This document shows, one piece after another, positions 50,112 through 59,575 of a DNA stretch of 64,000 nt; the first letter of the stretch is position 1, and each line of letters starts with the position of its first letter. Below the pieces are notes generated by a model, which was not told where the DNA came from, ran no database searches, and saw only the letters and a list, made by a program, of their open reading frames with translations. The position numbers were made by a program, and so were the translations under genes. This stretch comes from Clostridia bacterium (GTDB taxonomy: Bacteria > Bacillota > Clostridia > Christensenellales > UBA1242): the NCBI GenBank assembly GCA_017501645.1, contig JAFVWN010000065.1, positions 1-64,000 on the forward strand, given 5' to 3'.

Positions 50112-51635
50112 TTAATCTTTATAATATTTTTTGTAGATTTCACCAGTTTCTTCTTGCAAAACTTCTTGAATAGGTACAGTTTCTTCTTGCAAAACTTCTT
50201 GAACAGGTACTGTTTCTTCTTGTTGAATTCCTTCAGCAGAAAGAGTATTTTCCTGAAGGGGTTCTGGAGAAGGAACAGATTCTTGTTGTTTCATTGCAAG
50301 TTTAGCTTCTTTTTTAGCTTTTGAAATCTTAACAAGATTATCAATAGTTGTAAGCGTAAAGCCTTGAATAATATTAAAGTAATAAGTTAAAAATCTCCAA
50401 GCCAAAAGTCCCCAAACAACATTATGACCAAGAAGTGAAGAAATTCCAAATAATGAAATAAATGAAATTTCCATCATTCCAGTACCTCCAGGAAGAGGCA
50501 TTACAACTGATGCCATTTGGCAAATGATAGATTTAGTAATACAAATAATAACAAGCATAAAGCCCGTTGGTGCAACATTACCCGGAGCGAGAGCCATTAC
50601 TATCATATATGGCATTCCAAACAAAGCAAGCATTTCAACCAAACACAAGAACGCACATATAAACATTGTTCCCAAGTTCTTTCTCAAATATCTAATTGAT
50701 GATTGATATTCAAGAACTGTACTCATAATTTTATTGTAACTCTTTCTATAATCTTTGACAATTCTAAGCTTGTAACCAAATCTAACAATTTTTCTTACAA
50801 GCGAACGCCCAACTATTTTACCACTGCCAATAAGTGTATAAACAACACTTACAAGAGCAGTAAAAATCAAACCTATGTACGCAAGAATTTTAAACAATGT
50901 TAAAAGTAAATTATTAAGATTTGAAGGTCTTGGAATATGCGGAGCCGCAAAAACCAAGAAACAGAATATTAAAATTGAATATACCATTGTATAAAGTATA
51001 AACTTAATAAGCGGTATACTTGTTGCAACACCAGGAGCGACCCCACCTTTTGCAAGCGACAATATTTGAGCAGGCTCTCCACCTACAGAGAACGGAGTAA
51101 TATCATCAAAATATCTTCCTGTCACACTCGTTTTATAGGCAAGCCCCATTCTGCTTTTTCCTGTAGTCTTCTTAATAAGAGTATTAAGAATAAGCGTATC
51201 TGCCAAGAAATACAAAACAACAAGTCCCAAAGCCCCAGCAAGCCACCATAATTTTTTACCTTGCTCAGCAACTATTTTAGAAAGCGAGAAATTCTCTGTA
51301 TCTTTAAGAAGTGAATTAATGATAAAAAATAAGACAACAAGGTTAATTGCTAAGAATATAAGGTTTGTTATTACACTCTTTTTCTTCTTTTTTGGTTTTT
51401 CGTTTTCAATAGCTTCTTGTAATTTATCTCTTACAACATCATCATCAATAAGCGTTTCACCTATAGGAGACTCAAAAATTGAAAGTTGCCCTTCACTAAC
51501 TTGAAGAGAGATGTCTTCACTAAAAACTTCTTCACTTCTTTCAGTTTCTTTTGCAGAAAAATTATGCACCGATTCTTTCGGTACATTTGGCATTCTCAAC
51601 TGTTCATTTTCTTGAAGTTTTTTATCTTTTTTCAA
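50112..51635 (-). CDS. UPF0104/LPG-flippase-like membrane protein
   Basis: The ~507-residue protein has eight or so membrane helices and matches the lysylphosphatidylglycerol synthase TM (UPF0104/YbhN) family: FDDITPFSVGGEPAQILSLAKGGVAPGVA and SVVMPLPGGTGMMEISFISLFG. It lacks the catalytic MprF C-terminal domain, so it may flip lipids. The cytoplasmic tail carries three imperfect 12-residue repeats (VPVQEVLQEET). I chose a TTG start at 51635: GGTGA lies 5 bp upstream and a consensus promoter at 51672-51700 excludes the longer frame. Confidence 0.82.
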   Translation of the reverse strand: MKKDKKLQENEQLRMPNVPKESVHNFSAKETERSEEVFSEDISLQVSEGQLSIFESPIGETLIDDDVVRDKLQEAIENEKPKKKKKSVITNLIFLAINLVVLFFIINSLLKDTENFSLSKIVAEQGKKLWWLAGALGLVVLYFLADTLILNTLIKKTTGKSRMGLAYKTSVTGRYFDDITPFSVGGEPAQILSLAKGGVAPGVATSIPLIKFILYTMVYSILIFCFLVFAAPHIPRPSNLNNLLLTLFKILAYIGLIFTALVSVVYTLIGSGKIVGRSLVRKIVRFGYKLRIVKDYRKSYNKIMSTVLEYQSSIRYLRKNLGTMFICAFLCLVEMLALFGMPYMIVMALAPGNVAPTGFMLVIICITKSIICQMASVVMPLPGGTGMMEISFISLFGISSLLGHNVVWGLLAWRFLTYYFNIIQGFTLTTIDNLVKISKAKKEAKLAMKQQESVPSPEPLQENTLSAEGIQQEETVPVQEVLQEETVPIQEVLQEETGEIYKKYYKD

Positions 51636-51671
51636 ATCGTCACCAACAGATAAATTTTTCTTTATATTTAT

Positions 51672-51700
51672 AATATAAGACAAAACCCTATTCAAGTCAA
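51672..51700 (-). promoter_or_regulatory. Promoter of the UPF0104 gene
   Basis: TTGACT (51695-51700), 17 bp, TATATT (51672-51677) on the minus strand; it fixes the TTG start at 51635. Confidence 0.75.
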
Positions 51701-51797
51701 TTAAAAGCAAAAAAAATAATTGTTCCAAAAAGATATTTTATATATTTTTTACAACAAAAACATCCTTTTGCCTCAACAACAACCTTTTTTACAAACA

Positions 51798-51824
51798 AAA
51801 AAGGAAGCTTTTTTGCTTCCTTAT
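51798..51824 (-). terminator. Terminator of the coiled-coil protein gene
   Basis: AAGGAAGC / GCTTCCTT hairpin with A and T runs. Confidence 0.85.
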
Positions 51825-51827
51825 AAA

Positions 51828-52775
51828 TTAATTATTTTCACCATTTGAATCATCATCAAAGTATTTTCCAGAAGCAATAAGCGCTTCAAGTTCTTTAACT
51901 TCATCTGCGTATCTGTTTTTTTCGTGAGATAGATAATCTCTAAGTTTTAAGTTATTTTCGTGTTTTTCTTTATTTGTTTCAAGATAGTTTTCTGCATCTT
52001 GAATACTTGCCTTAAGTTCTGCAATATGAGCAGTTAATTCTTCTTGACGAGCTTTCTTTTCTGCGTCAACATTCTTAATATCTGTTACTGAATACATAAG
52101 AAGGTTCAAGTTTGTAAGTTCCAAAGCTCTTCTATCAAGCATCTTTTGGTTTCTTTCTTTTCTTCTTATTGTTCTTTCATACTTCATAATAGCACGAGTT
52201 GTTTTTTCTAAGTCCCTATCAATTCTTGTTTGGCTATCCTTAATTTTTTCAAGTCTAACTCTGTAATCAAATTCAGGGCCAACCTTTTCAGTAATAACAA
52301 TAACCTCAGGTTCTTTTCTTTCTTGAACAGAAACAACCTCTTTAACTTCAGGTTCTGCAACAGCCTCTTCTACTACTTTTTCTTCAACAACGACCTCTTC
52401 AGCAACTGGTTCAGGAACGACCTCTTCAACCACTTCTTCAACAATAGTTTCTTCAACTACTGGTTCTACAATTTCTTCAACAACTTCTTCCTTAACCTCT
52501 TCCTTTACTTCCTCTACTACTGGAGCAGGCTCTTCCTTAAATTCTTCTACAGGAGCAGGTTCTTCTTTTTTAGCGTTTTTAGAAGCTTCTTCAAGTTGAG
52601 CAAGCATTGCATCAAGGTCAATTTCTGCAACTTCTTCATTTGCCTCAGCTTTCACTTCTTCATCTTGTGTTTTAGCTTTTGTATTACACTCAATAATGAA
52701 TGCTGTTAAAAAGCCCAAGGCAACCAATGTTCCCGCACTTAAAATACAAACTGCAATGATTTGAAATACTGTCAT
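51828..52775 (-). CDS. Membrane-anchored acidic repeat and coiled-coil protein
   Basis: The ~315-residue protein has one N-terminal membrane helix (about 4-27). A low-complexity Glu/Val/Pro-rich region (about 65-160; EEV, VVEE, EPVVEE repeats) follows. The C-terminal ~140 residues form a charged coiled coil (DRDLEKTTRAIMKYERTIRRKER onwards). The architecture suggests a spacer that positions a cytoplasmic coiled coil at the membrane, as in some cell-division or envelope scaffolds, but no family is recognised. The start is ATG 52775, 10 bp from GGAG; ATG 52784 is too close to it. Confidence 0.65.
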   Translation of the reverse strand: MTVFQIIAVCILSAGTLVALGFLTAFIIECNTKAKTQDEEVKAEANEEVAEIDLDAMLAQLEEASKNAKKEEPAPVEEFKEEPAPVVEEVKEEVKEEVVEEIVEPVVEETIVEEVVEEVVPEPVAEEVVVEEKVVEEAVAEPEVKEVVSVQERKEPEVIVITEKVGPEFDYRVRLEKIKDSQTRIDRDLEKTTRAIMKYERTIRRKERNQKMLDRRALELTNLNLLMYSVTDIKNVDAEKKARQEELTAHIAELKASIQDAENYLETNKEKHENNLKLRDYLSHEKNRYADEVKELEALIASGKYFDDDSNGENN

Positions 52776-52825
52776 AATATACATTCTCCTTTCATTTGAA
52801 ATAGATTAATGTGTGTTTCCACTTT

Positions 52826-53185
52826 TGGTGGAGGCGGCGGGAATCGAACCCGCGTCCAAACAACCTCGTAAATACCCTTCTCCGTGCCACAGTCAACTGT
52901 TAATGGGGTCGCCTAAAATCTAAAGTTGACTAAATCTTTTAGGCTATTCACATCTAAATCTCGCAACCCACTCCAATGTGAACAAAAGTAAATTGCACCC
53001 TACTTTTTGTTTGACAAGTAACCATATCCAGTAAGCCTATACAGTTACCCGTACTGCATTAATTAAGCAGCAAGAGCTAAATTTTCGTTAGCGTTTATTT
53101 TTTGACACCGATTTTAAGCTTCTTTGTCCCAAGCTAGCACGCTTCTAATATTTACTCATTTGCCTGTCGAAACCAGTACGCCCCC
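52826..53185 (-). ncRNA. ssrA: Transfer-messenger RNA (tmRNA)
   Basis: On the minus strand the 5' end GGGGGCGUAC-UGGUUUCGACAGG is the tmRNA hallmark, and the 3' end holds a T arm (GGUUCGAUUCC within it) and encoded CCA (52826-52828). The first seven bases pair with the 3' CGCCUCC. The tag reading frame at 53063-53092 encodes ANENLALAA and then UAA; a few upstream codons (KIN) remain possible depending on the resume codon. It lies 34 bp downstream of smpB, its protein partner, and rescues stalled ribosomes. Confidence 0.96.
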
Positions 53186-53219
53186 AAATGATGAGGGTAT
53201 AAAGGTTTAAGCACTCGAA

Positions 53220-53666
53220 TTATTTTATGTTTTTTATTGCTCTTTGAGCTTCTTTTTTTAAGTCTTTCTCTTTAATCGAATCCTTTTTCTCGTAAAGTTT
53301 TTTACCTTTAGCGAGGGCAAGTTCTATTTTTACATGACTTCCATTAAAATAAGCCCTAAGCGGAACAAGAGTATAACTATTGTCCTTAATTTTTCTTTCT
53401 AGCCTGTCAATTTCTTTTTTATGAAGAAGTAACTTACGAGTACGCTTTTCATCCTCTTTATAAGCTGAAGTCTTTTCATAACAAGGAATATTTGCATTCA
53501 AAAGGAACACTTCTCCGTTCCTAATCACTGCGTAACTATCCGCAATTGTCATATGCCCTAGTCTCAAAGATTTTACTTCAGAGCCAACTAAAACAATACC
53601 ACATTCATACTTTTCTTCTATAAAATATTCAAAGTGCGCTTTTCTTTTTACTGCGATTTCCTTCAT
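53220..53666 (-). CDS. smpB: SsrA-binding protein
   Basis: SmpB delivers tmRNA to stalled ribosomes. The 148-residue protein has the N-terminal KRKAHFEYFIEEKYECGIVL-VGSEVKSLR core, the NANIPCYEKTSAY segment and the basic C-terminal tail (KKDSIKEKDLKKEAQRAIK) that occupies the empty mRNA channel. It has its own promoter although rnr lies upstream. The ssrA gene follows directly, so the rescue pair is co-located and may be one transcript. Confidence 0.97.
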   Translation of the reverse strand: MKEIAVKRKAHFEYFIEEKYECGIVLVGSEVKSLRLGHMTIADSYAVIRNGEVFLLNANIPCYEKTSAYKEDEKRTRKLLLHKKEIDRLERKIKDNSYTLVPLRAYFNGSHVKIELALAKGKKLYEKKDSIKEKDLKKEAQRAIKNIK

Positions 53667-53678
53667 ATTTGCTCCTAG

Positions 53679-53707
53679 ATTATAACATACTCATAAGTTC
53701 TTTTCAA
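53679..53707 (-). promoter_or_regulatory. Promoter of smpB(-ssrA)
   Basis: TTGAAA (53702-53707), 17 bp, TATAAT (53679-53684) on the minus strand; RBS TAGGAGC follows immediately. Confidence 0.75.
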
Positions 53708-53796
53708 GATGCTTTTTTGATTTTTTTTATAAAAAAGCACCATTTTTTACTCTTTTTTATGTCTTTTTTATTATTTTTTGCGATTTTTACTGTTCT

Positions 53797-55947
53797 TTAT
53801 TGGTTTTGAATAACTGCTGGTTCAAAGTCAATATGTCTTGTATTAATATCAACATTTGCAACCCTTACCGCTATTCTATCACCTAGCATATATCTATTTC
53901 TTTTGCCCACTAGCATATATCGTGTTTCATCAAAAATATATCTATCTTCAGGCAAATATTCTTTATAGATATAACCCTCTATTGTATTATCAAGTTCTAC
54001 AAAAACACCACCATCTGTAACACCACTGATGTTGCCCTCATAAACCTCGCCAATTTTGTCTGCCATATATTCAGTTTTTTTCAAATCATCAACAGCTCTT
54101 TCTGCTTCGTCAGCATTCCTTTCTGTGATACTTGCCTGTTCACTTGCCTCAACAACAAAGTTTTCTAAAACTTTTAATTTGTTTGCTGTAAGTTCCCCTC
54201 TAAGCATATACTTAATGATTCTGTGAATAACAAGGTCTGGATATCTTCTAATTGGTGAAGTAAAGTGACAATAATCTTTGAGTGCCAATCCAAAGTGCCC
54301 CAAGTTCTCAGGTGCATATCTTGCTTTTTGCATACTTCTAAGCATTATTTTTGAAATAGGTTTACTATATTCAGTGTCTTTAATTTGGTCAAGAAGTTTT
54401 TGGAAAACCATAGGTTTATAACCCTCATTTCCTGCAAGAAGTTTTAATCCAAAACTTGCAATAAAAGCCTTGAATGAAGTTACTCTTTCTGGAGTTGGGT
54501 CTTCGTGAACACGATAAACAAATGGTAAATTAATATGCGAACAATGTCTTGCAATTACCTCATTTGTGATAACCATAAATTGTTCAATAAGCCTATCACT
54601 CAAATTTCTTGGCTTCTTAATAATTTCTGTAATCTTACCCTCACTATCAACATTAATTTGAGCCTCAGGTAAATCAAAATCAAGCTGTCCAGCATCATCT
54701 CTTCTTTTAAGAAGTATTTTTGCAAGTTCTGCCATTTTTTCAAGCATTGGAACAACATCTTGATATTTTTCCTTTGTTTCGTTATCGCCATCAAAAATCT
54801 TTGTAACTTCTGTATAAGTCATTCTGTAATTTGATCTAATAACACCCTCATAAATGCCATAGTCTTTTATGTTACCAAGCTTATCAAACTTCATAACAAC
54901 ACTCATTGCAAGCCTGTCTTCATTTGGGTTAAGAGAGCAAATACCATTTGACAAAACTTTTGGAAGCATAGGAAGAACATAATCTGGAAAATACACACTT
55001 GTTCCTCTTCTAAAAGCCTCTTTATCAAGGTTGCTTCCCTCTTTAACATAATTTGCAACATCTGCAATATGTACACTTAAAACATAGTCTTCTTTATCCA
55101 TTTTTAGAGAAATAGCATCATCAAAATCTCTTGCATCTTCTCCGTCAATAGTAATAGTAAGGTCTTGTCTAAAGTCTTTTCTTCCTTTCATTTGTTCTTC
55201 ACTTACAGGAACATTGACTTTGTCTGCCTCACTTAATACAGCGTCTGGAAACTCTTCAATAAGCCCAAAACTTCTTATAACAGAAAGCGTTGATACTTTA
55301 TAACTATTAGGGTCTCCCAAAACTTCTATAACTTCACCTTGACACATTCTTGTTCTAGTTGGGTACTCTATAATTTTCAAAACAACTTTGGTTTTACTTT
55401 GAGCACCTTTTGTTTTGTTTGCAGGAACAAAAATACTATCAGCAAACCTTGTGTCATCAGGCACAACAATTCCACCACCTGCAGTTGCTTCATAATATCC
55501 AACAATGGTCTTATATCCCCTATCAAGGATATTTATTACTTCCCCCTCTTTTTTACCATGAGCAGACTTTTGACCTCTAGTCTTAAATCCTTTTTGTTTT
55601 TTACCCATAATTTTAATGAGAACAATATCCCCTTGAGTTGCACCATTAAGATTTCTTTCAGGAATAAAAACATCATCACCCTCTCCATTAATTGGTCTAG
55701 CAAACGCATAACCATTAGGATGAGCCATAATTTTACACTTTGTAGCCCCAGTATTGTCAGGAAGAGTATACTTGTTTCTTTTTGTAAAAACAAGTTTATC
55801 TTCTCTAACAAGGTCATTAAGCGCTCCTGCTAGAGCTTGTTTGTCAAAGCCTGAAACCAAACCCATATATTTTGCAATTTCATCAAAAGACATTAGCTTT
55901 TGCTTTCTTGAAGAAATAACTTCAACTATTTTATCTTTAAATCCCAT
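53797..55947 (-). CDS. rnr: Ribonuclease R
   Basis: RNase R is a processive 3'-5' exoribonuclease that degrades structured RNA and, with tmRNA-SmpB, defective messages. The 716-residue protein has the N-terminal winged helix, two cold-shock domains, the RNB catalytic core with DLTITIDGEDARDFDDAISL (Mg-binding Asp residues), YRVHEDPTPERV and HFTSPIRRYPDL, and a C-terminal S1 domain. RBS TAGGAGTT. The rnr-smpB-ssrA order is the common Firmicute one. Confidence 0.97.
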   Translation of the reverse strand: MGFKDKIVEVISSRKQKLMSFDEIAKYMGLVSGFDKQALAGALNDLVREDKLVFTKRNKYTLPDNTGATKCKIMAHPNGYAFARPINGEGDDVFIPERNLNGATQGDIVLIKIMGKKQKGFKTRGQKSAHGKKEGEVINILDRGYKTIVGYYEATAGGGIVVPDDTRFADSIFVPANKTKGAQSKTKVVLKIIEYPTRTRMCQGEVIEVLGDPNSYKVSTLSVIRSFGLIEEFPDAVLSEADKVNVPVSEEQMKGRKDFRQDLTITIDGEDARDFDDAISLKMDKEDYVLSVHIADVANYVKEGSNLDKEAFRRGTSVYFPDYVLPMLPKVLSNGICSLNPNEDRLAMSVVMKFDKLGNIKDYGIYEGVIRSNYRMTYTEVTKIFDGDNETKEKYQDVVPMLEKMAELAKILLKRRDDAGQLDFDLPEAQINVDSEGKITEIIKKPRNLSDRLIEQFMVITNEVIARHCSHINLPFVYRVHEDPTPERVTSFKAFIASFGLKLLAGNEGYKPMVFQKLLDQIKDTEYSKPISKIMLRSMQKARYAPENLGHFGLALKDYCHFTSPIRRYPDLVIHRIIKYMLRGELTANKLKVLENFVVEASEQASITERNADEAERAVDDLKKTEYMADKIGEVYEGNISGVTDGGVFVELDNTIEGYIYKEYLPEDRYIFDETRYMLVGKRNRYMLGDRIAVRVANVDINTRHIDFEPAVIQNQ

Positions 55948-55956
55948 TTTTAACTC

Positions 55957-56661
55957 CTAAATATGAAATTCTTTTGTTAACTCTTTTATAAGTTTATTCC
56001 TTTTAACTATTTCAAGTACAACCACAGCCCCAACAGAGACACACATAAGTACTAGACTTGGCCAGGTTGCAAGATTTTTAAACCAAACTATTTTTACAAT
56101 AAAGTAAATTATGCTAATAATAGCAATTAATGTGATACCTCTTAAAAGTTCCGCTTCATATATCTTTGAACACAAAGAAATAATTGTGGTTGATATAACA
56201 CCAGCAAGCATTACACAAGGGGCAACTATCCCTAAAGACCAACCAAACGGAGTTTTTAATGTGTAATAATCATAAGCGTCAACAAATATTAAAAAAATCG
56301 AAACCAAAATACTCATAATTATCAAGTTTTTGATATAACTCGAAACACTTGATTTTATGGGTTCAATAAATGCGTGAAAAATTAAAACTAATCCCGCTAA
56401 AACATACGGAAACCAGTAAGGAGTTGTCTTAAAATACAAATTTGTAACAATACAAATCGCAGCAGTAAGCCAAAACAACGCTCGTATCATATTATACCAT
56501 CTTGCTGTTTGAACAAATTTTAAACTATAAACAGGATAACTTCTCTTATTTACTTCAGCTTTTGGTAAATTTTGAGAAATATGCTTACCGCAAAGAGGAC
56601 AATTTGAAAGGTCGCTTGAAAGTTCTACTTTACAACTCTCGCAAATTCTATCTCGCTCCAT
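55957..56661 (-). CDS. DUF6320-like zinc-ribbon membrane protein
   Basis: The 234-residue protein starts with a zinc ribbon (CESCKVELSSDLSNCPLCGK, cysteines near 9, 12, 21 and 24), followed by six membrane helices. This matches DUF6320 proteins as I know them. It overlaps the 3' end of the acyltransferase-like gene by 14 bp, implying translational coupling and a shared job. It ends 9 bp before rnr. The biochemical role is unknown. Confidence 0.75.
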   Translation of the reverse strand: MERDRICESCKVELSSDLSNCPLCGKHISQNLPKAEVNKRSYPVYSLKFVQTARWYNMIRALFWLTAAICIVTNLYFKTTPYWFPYVLAGLVLIFHAFIEPIKSSVSSYIKNLIIMSILVSIFLIFVDAYDYYTLKTPFGWSLGIVAPCVMLAGVISTTIISLCSKIYEAELLRGITLIAIISIIYFIVKIVWFKNLATWPSLVLMCVSVGAVVVLEIVKRNKLIKELTKEFHI

Positions 56662-58258
56662 ACAAATCCCTCCTATTGCTATAAATTTTTACAGGAACAC
56701 CAAGTTTAACAAGCATCCTAAAGATATCTCTTTCTGTTTCTGTCTCGTATATTTTTGAAGAAATACACATAGAAAGAGTATCCTTATAGGAAACAACACC
56801 AATACTTTTGGCATTGTGTAAACTTCTTCCCAAATTTACAGTATATCCCTCAACATAATCTTCAAACTCTTTTGGCACTTCCACTTTGCCAATGTTTGAA
56901 AATGCCAATGTTTGATAATTTTCTCCAAGATAATTGAAACTTGTTTTAAGGGCAATGTTTTTTATAAATAATGGTAATATTTTTATAAAGAAATTTTTCT
57001 GTAAATTAACATTTGAATTTATATTACTTTGGAAGAATTTGTTATCCATTTGTGCAAATTCTGTTTTAAAAATGTCAATAACTTGCTCAAAAGTTAAATC
57101 ATCACCAGAAACCTCGATGTTTTTATATGAAGAAAAATTTCTCAATGTTTTACTGTCAAATCTAGGTCTTAAATCTACAGGAATAGATATTCTTGGTGCT
57201 TTTTTTTCATTTTTGCACTTTTTGTATATTGAATATCCTATAACTGAGGCAAGAAATGCAGAAATTGATGCGTTATAACTTTTAGCAACTTCCTTAATCT
57301 TACTTACACTCATTTCTCCTATAACACTATTAACCATTCCTGCAGGCATAACATTTCCTTTAATTTTATATGCCGGTTTTTCTTTTGGTCTTTTTAACTT
57401 TTCATTTGTTGCTTTTGCAAAGAAACTATCTTCTATCTCCTCATCACTAGGAATATCTAAATAACTTGAGCAACCTATATACTCACTAATAGTCGCACCA
57501 AGCCTTTCAATATATCTTGCAACTAAACTATTAAAGAAGAATAACGCACCTCTACCATCACTGATACCGTGAAAGACCTCTAAAATAATGTCATATTCAC
57601 TATATAAAACTCTTATTAAAAAACTTTCTCCATCACTTAAATTAAATGGCATACAAGGAAATGTTGTTTCTTTTTCAATCTCTAACCTTTTAAAATTAGG
57701 TTCAAAATAATTCCAGAAAAAACCGTGTTTTAATTTTACATTAAAAGACGGAAATCTTGGCATTATATCATCAAGTGCAGATTGCAAAACATCTGTCTTA
57801 ATCCTATCTTTCATATTTGCTGAAATTCGATATACAAAATTCCAATTTTTTTGAATTGCACTAGGGTAAATACTCCCTGCGTTATCCAACCTAAACCAAC
57901 TCGCAAATCTGCCCTTTTTTTCAAAATCTTTTAAAGCTTCCTCTTGGGTCTTTCGAGCCTTCTTCTCTTCTTCTTTTTTTGCTTTTAAAAGTTCACTAAT
58001 TTTTTTTCTTCTTTTTATCTTTTTTTGTTTAGCAATTTCCTTTTCTAGCCTTTTTGCTTTTTTAAGTTCTTTCTTTTCTTGTTTTAATATGCTTGTTACT
58101 AACTTTTTATCTACAATGCTATTATCTCCAAGAACTTCGTCATTTGTTTTAACCTTTTGCGGTTTTTTAACATTTTTTTCGGCATCAAAAACAATATTTG
58201 CTTCTTTTTTTGCAAACTCTTTATCTTTTAGTGTGTTTTTCGCTTCTTTTTTTGACAT
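56648..58258 (-). CDS. Condensation-domain/alcohol acetyltransferase-like protein
   Basis: The 536-residue protein has a Lys/Glu-rich coiled N-terminus (~1-110) and a CoA-dependent acyltransferase domain with the active-site motif EVFHGISDGRGALFFF (catalytic His near 235; the HHxxxDG type with one His) and the later RISIPVDLRPRF segment. It resembles the alcohol acetyltransferase or wax-ester-synthase-like group. The coupled downstream membrane protein suggests a lipid or envelope substrate. The ribosome binding site (GCGAG) is weak. Confidence 0.72.
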   Translation of the reverse strand: MSKKEAKNTLKDKEFAKKEANIVFDAEKNVKKPQKVKTNDEVLGDNSIVDKKLVTSILKQEKKELKKAKRLEKEIAKQKKIKRRKKISELLKAKKEEEKKARKTQEEALKDFEKKGRFASWFRLDNAGSIYPSAIQKNWNFVYRISANMKDRIKTDVLQSALDDIMPRFPSFNVKLKHGFFWNYFEPNFKRLEIEKETTFPCMPFNLSDGESFLIRVLYSEYDIILEVFHGISDGRGALFFFNSLVARYIERLGATISEYIGCSSYLDIPSDEEIEDSFFAKATNEKLKRPKEKPAYKIKGNVMPAGMVNSVIGEMSVSKIKEVAKSYNASISAFLASVIGYSIYKKCKNEKKAPRISIPVDLRPRFDSKTLRNFSSYKNIEVSGDDLTFEQVIDIFKTEFAQMDNKFFQSNINSNVNLQKNFFIKILPLFIKNIALKTSFNYLGENYQTLAFSNIGKVEVPKEFEDYVEGYTVNLGRSLHNAKSIGVVSYKDTLSMCISSKIYETETERDIFRMLVKLGVPVKIYSNRRDLYGAR

Positions 58259-58335
58259 TTTTAATCTCGCACTAATAAATTAAGCGGTTTTTGTAAATTA
58301 CTTACACTCCTACTTATACAATATTGTACCCTAAA

Positions 58336-58374
58336 AAAAAGAGTATGTCTATTATTTCAAACATACTCTTTCTT
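58336..58374 (-). terminator. Terminator of the HipA-like operon
   Basis: AAAGAGTATGT / ACATACTCTTT hairpin with a T run on the minus strand. Confidence 0.85.
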
Positions 58375-58391
58375 ATTTTTTTGTATTTTTT

Positions 58392-59222
58392 TTACTCTTC
58401 TTCGCCTTTTTGCGAATTTATAGCTGGAGCAATACCCATTCTTATCGCTTCTTGCCTTATATCTGTTATTACTTGGTGCGCATCAAATACATCCTTTCCA
58501 AGTACATCTTCAAGTTTCATTGCATTGTTAATCATACTATAACTATCTGCACCCGGCATTAAACACAAATCTGTAAACTCACAAAATTTTTCTTGAAAAT
58601 TTAATCTTCTGCACTTTGCTGTTAAAATGTTACACATAGCAACAGCCTGAGATGTTGAAAAAGCAATTGCATTACTTGACATATCCACATAGTCAACCAT
58701 ACTGGAAAAATAAGGTTCTTTCATATAATCACTAGTATATCTCACCATAGTTTCCAGTCTATAACCGTGAACATAAAGCCAAATACTTCCAAGCCTGTGA
58801 GCTTCTTTAGACGCTACAGGCAAAAAACCACCATCTCTAAGAATTATACCCTCTCTAATATCAAGCCCTCTAAGTTCTTCTTTCTCAAACAACTCATCAC
58901 CTAAACTTATTAGATAGTTTTCTTTATAATTAAAATCCAAATCTAAAAATTTAGCACGAATAAACTTTCCTAAAAGCTCAATCATTGGATGCTCTTGAAC
59001 ATAGTCATTGTATACTTTTATTGATTCAGTATCACTATCTTTTCTTTGATCTAAAAGAGAAAAAAACTCATCAAAATCCGCACCTTTAAAATATTCTAAT
59101 ACATCATCAAAAGCAATTTTATTGCCTTCGCTGTGTAAAATTTTAGGCTTAAATCCTTGACTTTCAATACCTGTTAAGGCTTGATATATTTCTCTTTCAG
59201 TCATATTACTTAGATTAACCAT
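58392..59222 (-). CDS. Unknown third protein of the split HipA-like operon
   Basis: The 276-residue soluble, mainly helical protein contains EGIILRDGGFLPVASKEAHRLGSIWLYVHGYRLETMVRY and a Cys/Met-rich centre (VAMCNILTAKCRRLNF). There is no helix-turn-helix, signal peptide or membrane segment. I do not recognise it. It lies 12 bp after the HipS-like gene with RBS GGGAGC and ends at the operon terminator. Its place suggests an antitoxin, a kinase target or an adaptor; this is inference from position. Confidence 0.6.
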   Translation of the reverse strand: MVNLSNMTEREIYQALTGIESQGFKPKILHSEGNKIAFDDVLEYFKGADFDEFFSLLDQRKDSDTESIKVYNDYVQEHPMIELLGKFIRAKFLDLDFNYKENYLISLGDELFEKEELRGLDIREGIILRDGGFLPVASKEAHRLGSIWLYVHGYRLETMVRYTSDYMKEPYFSSMVDYVDMSSNAIAFSTSQAVAMCNILTAKCRRLNFQEKFCEFTDLCLMPGADSYSMINNAMKLEDVLGKDVFDAHQVITDIRQEAIRMGIAPAINSQKGEEE

Positions 59223-59234
59223 TTTTGCTCCCTT

Positions 59235-59573
59235 TTATCTTCTTGATTTTAAATAAAACGAACCTCTATCTAATGCAAGTCTTGAAATTTTTACAAGCTT
59301 TTCAAAGTCTGTTTCCCCATCAATGATGTTTGCTTCACTTTTGATGTAGCTATTTTGCATAAACAATTTTAATATATAAGCATATTCACCAAAAATTTTT
59401 GAGGACCTTTTTACACCTCCAGATAATAATTGGCTAGCTCTTGGAATTGCATATTTTTGCTTGGCAAGTTCACAACCATTTATTGGTGTAAATACATACT
59501 CAACATTATCATCTTTGCCAACTTGCTCCATTTCTCCAAGTTCAAACTCTTTATAACAAAGTACTATTTTCAT
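59235..59573 (-). CDS. HipS-like protein (separate HipA N-subdomain 1)
   Basis: The 112-residue protein aligns by eye with the first domain of HipA. MKIVLCYKEFELGEMEQ...VEYVFTPI corresponds to the N-terminal strand, VGEL and F-Y strands, and DFEKLVKISRLALDRGSFYL to the end of the domain (FDLLSEIGRDSVGAV in HipA). In HipBST systems this domain is a separate protein, HipS, which neutralises the kinase (family knowledge). Here it follows the kinase gene by 2 bp, with the RBS GGAGG inside the kinase's last codons. Confidence 0.6.
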   Translation of the reverse strand: MKIVLCYKEFELGEMEQVGKDDNVEYVFTPINGCELAKQKYAIPRASQLLSGGVKRSSKIFGEYAYILKLFMQNSYIKSEANIIDGETDFEKLVKISRLALDRGSFYLKSRR

Positions 59574-59575
59574 AA

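Noticed and set aside
52230..52709. Plus-strand ORF of 159 codons rich in Phe and Asn
   Set aside because: It is the antisense of the Glu/Val-rich region of the coiled-coil protein gene; composition explains the open frame.
52826..52870. tRNA gene on the minus strand
   Set aside because: The T arm and CCA belong to the tmRNA; no anticodon arm follows.
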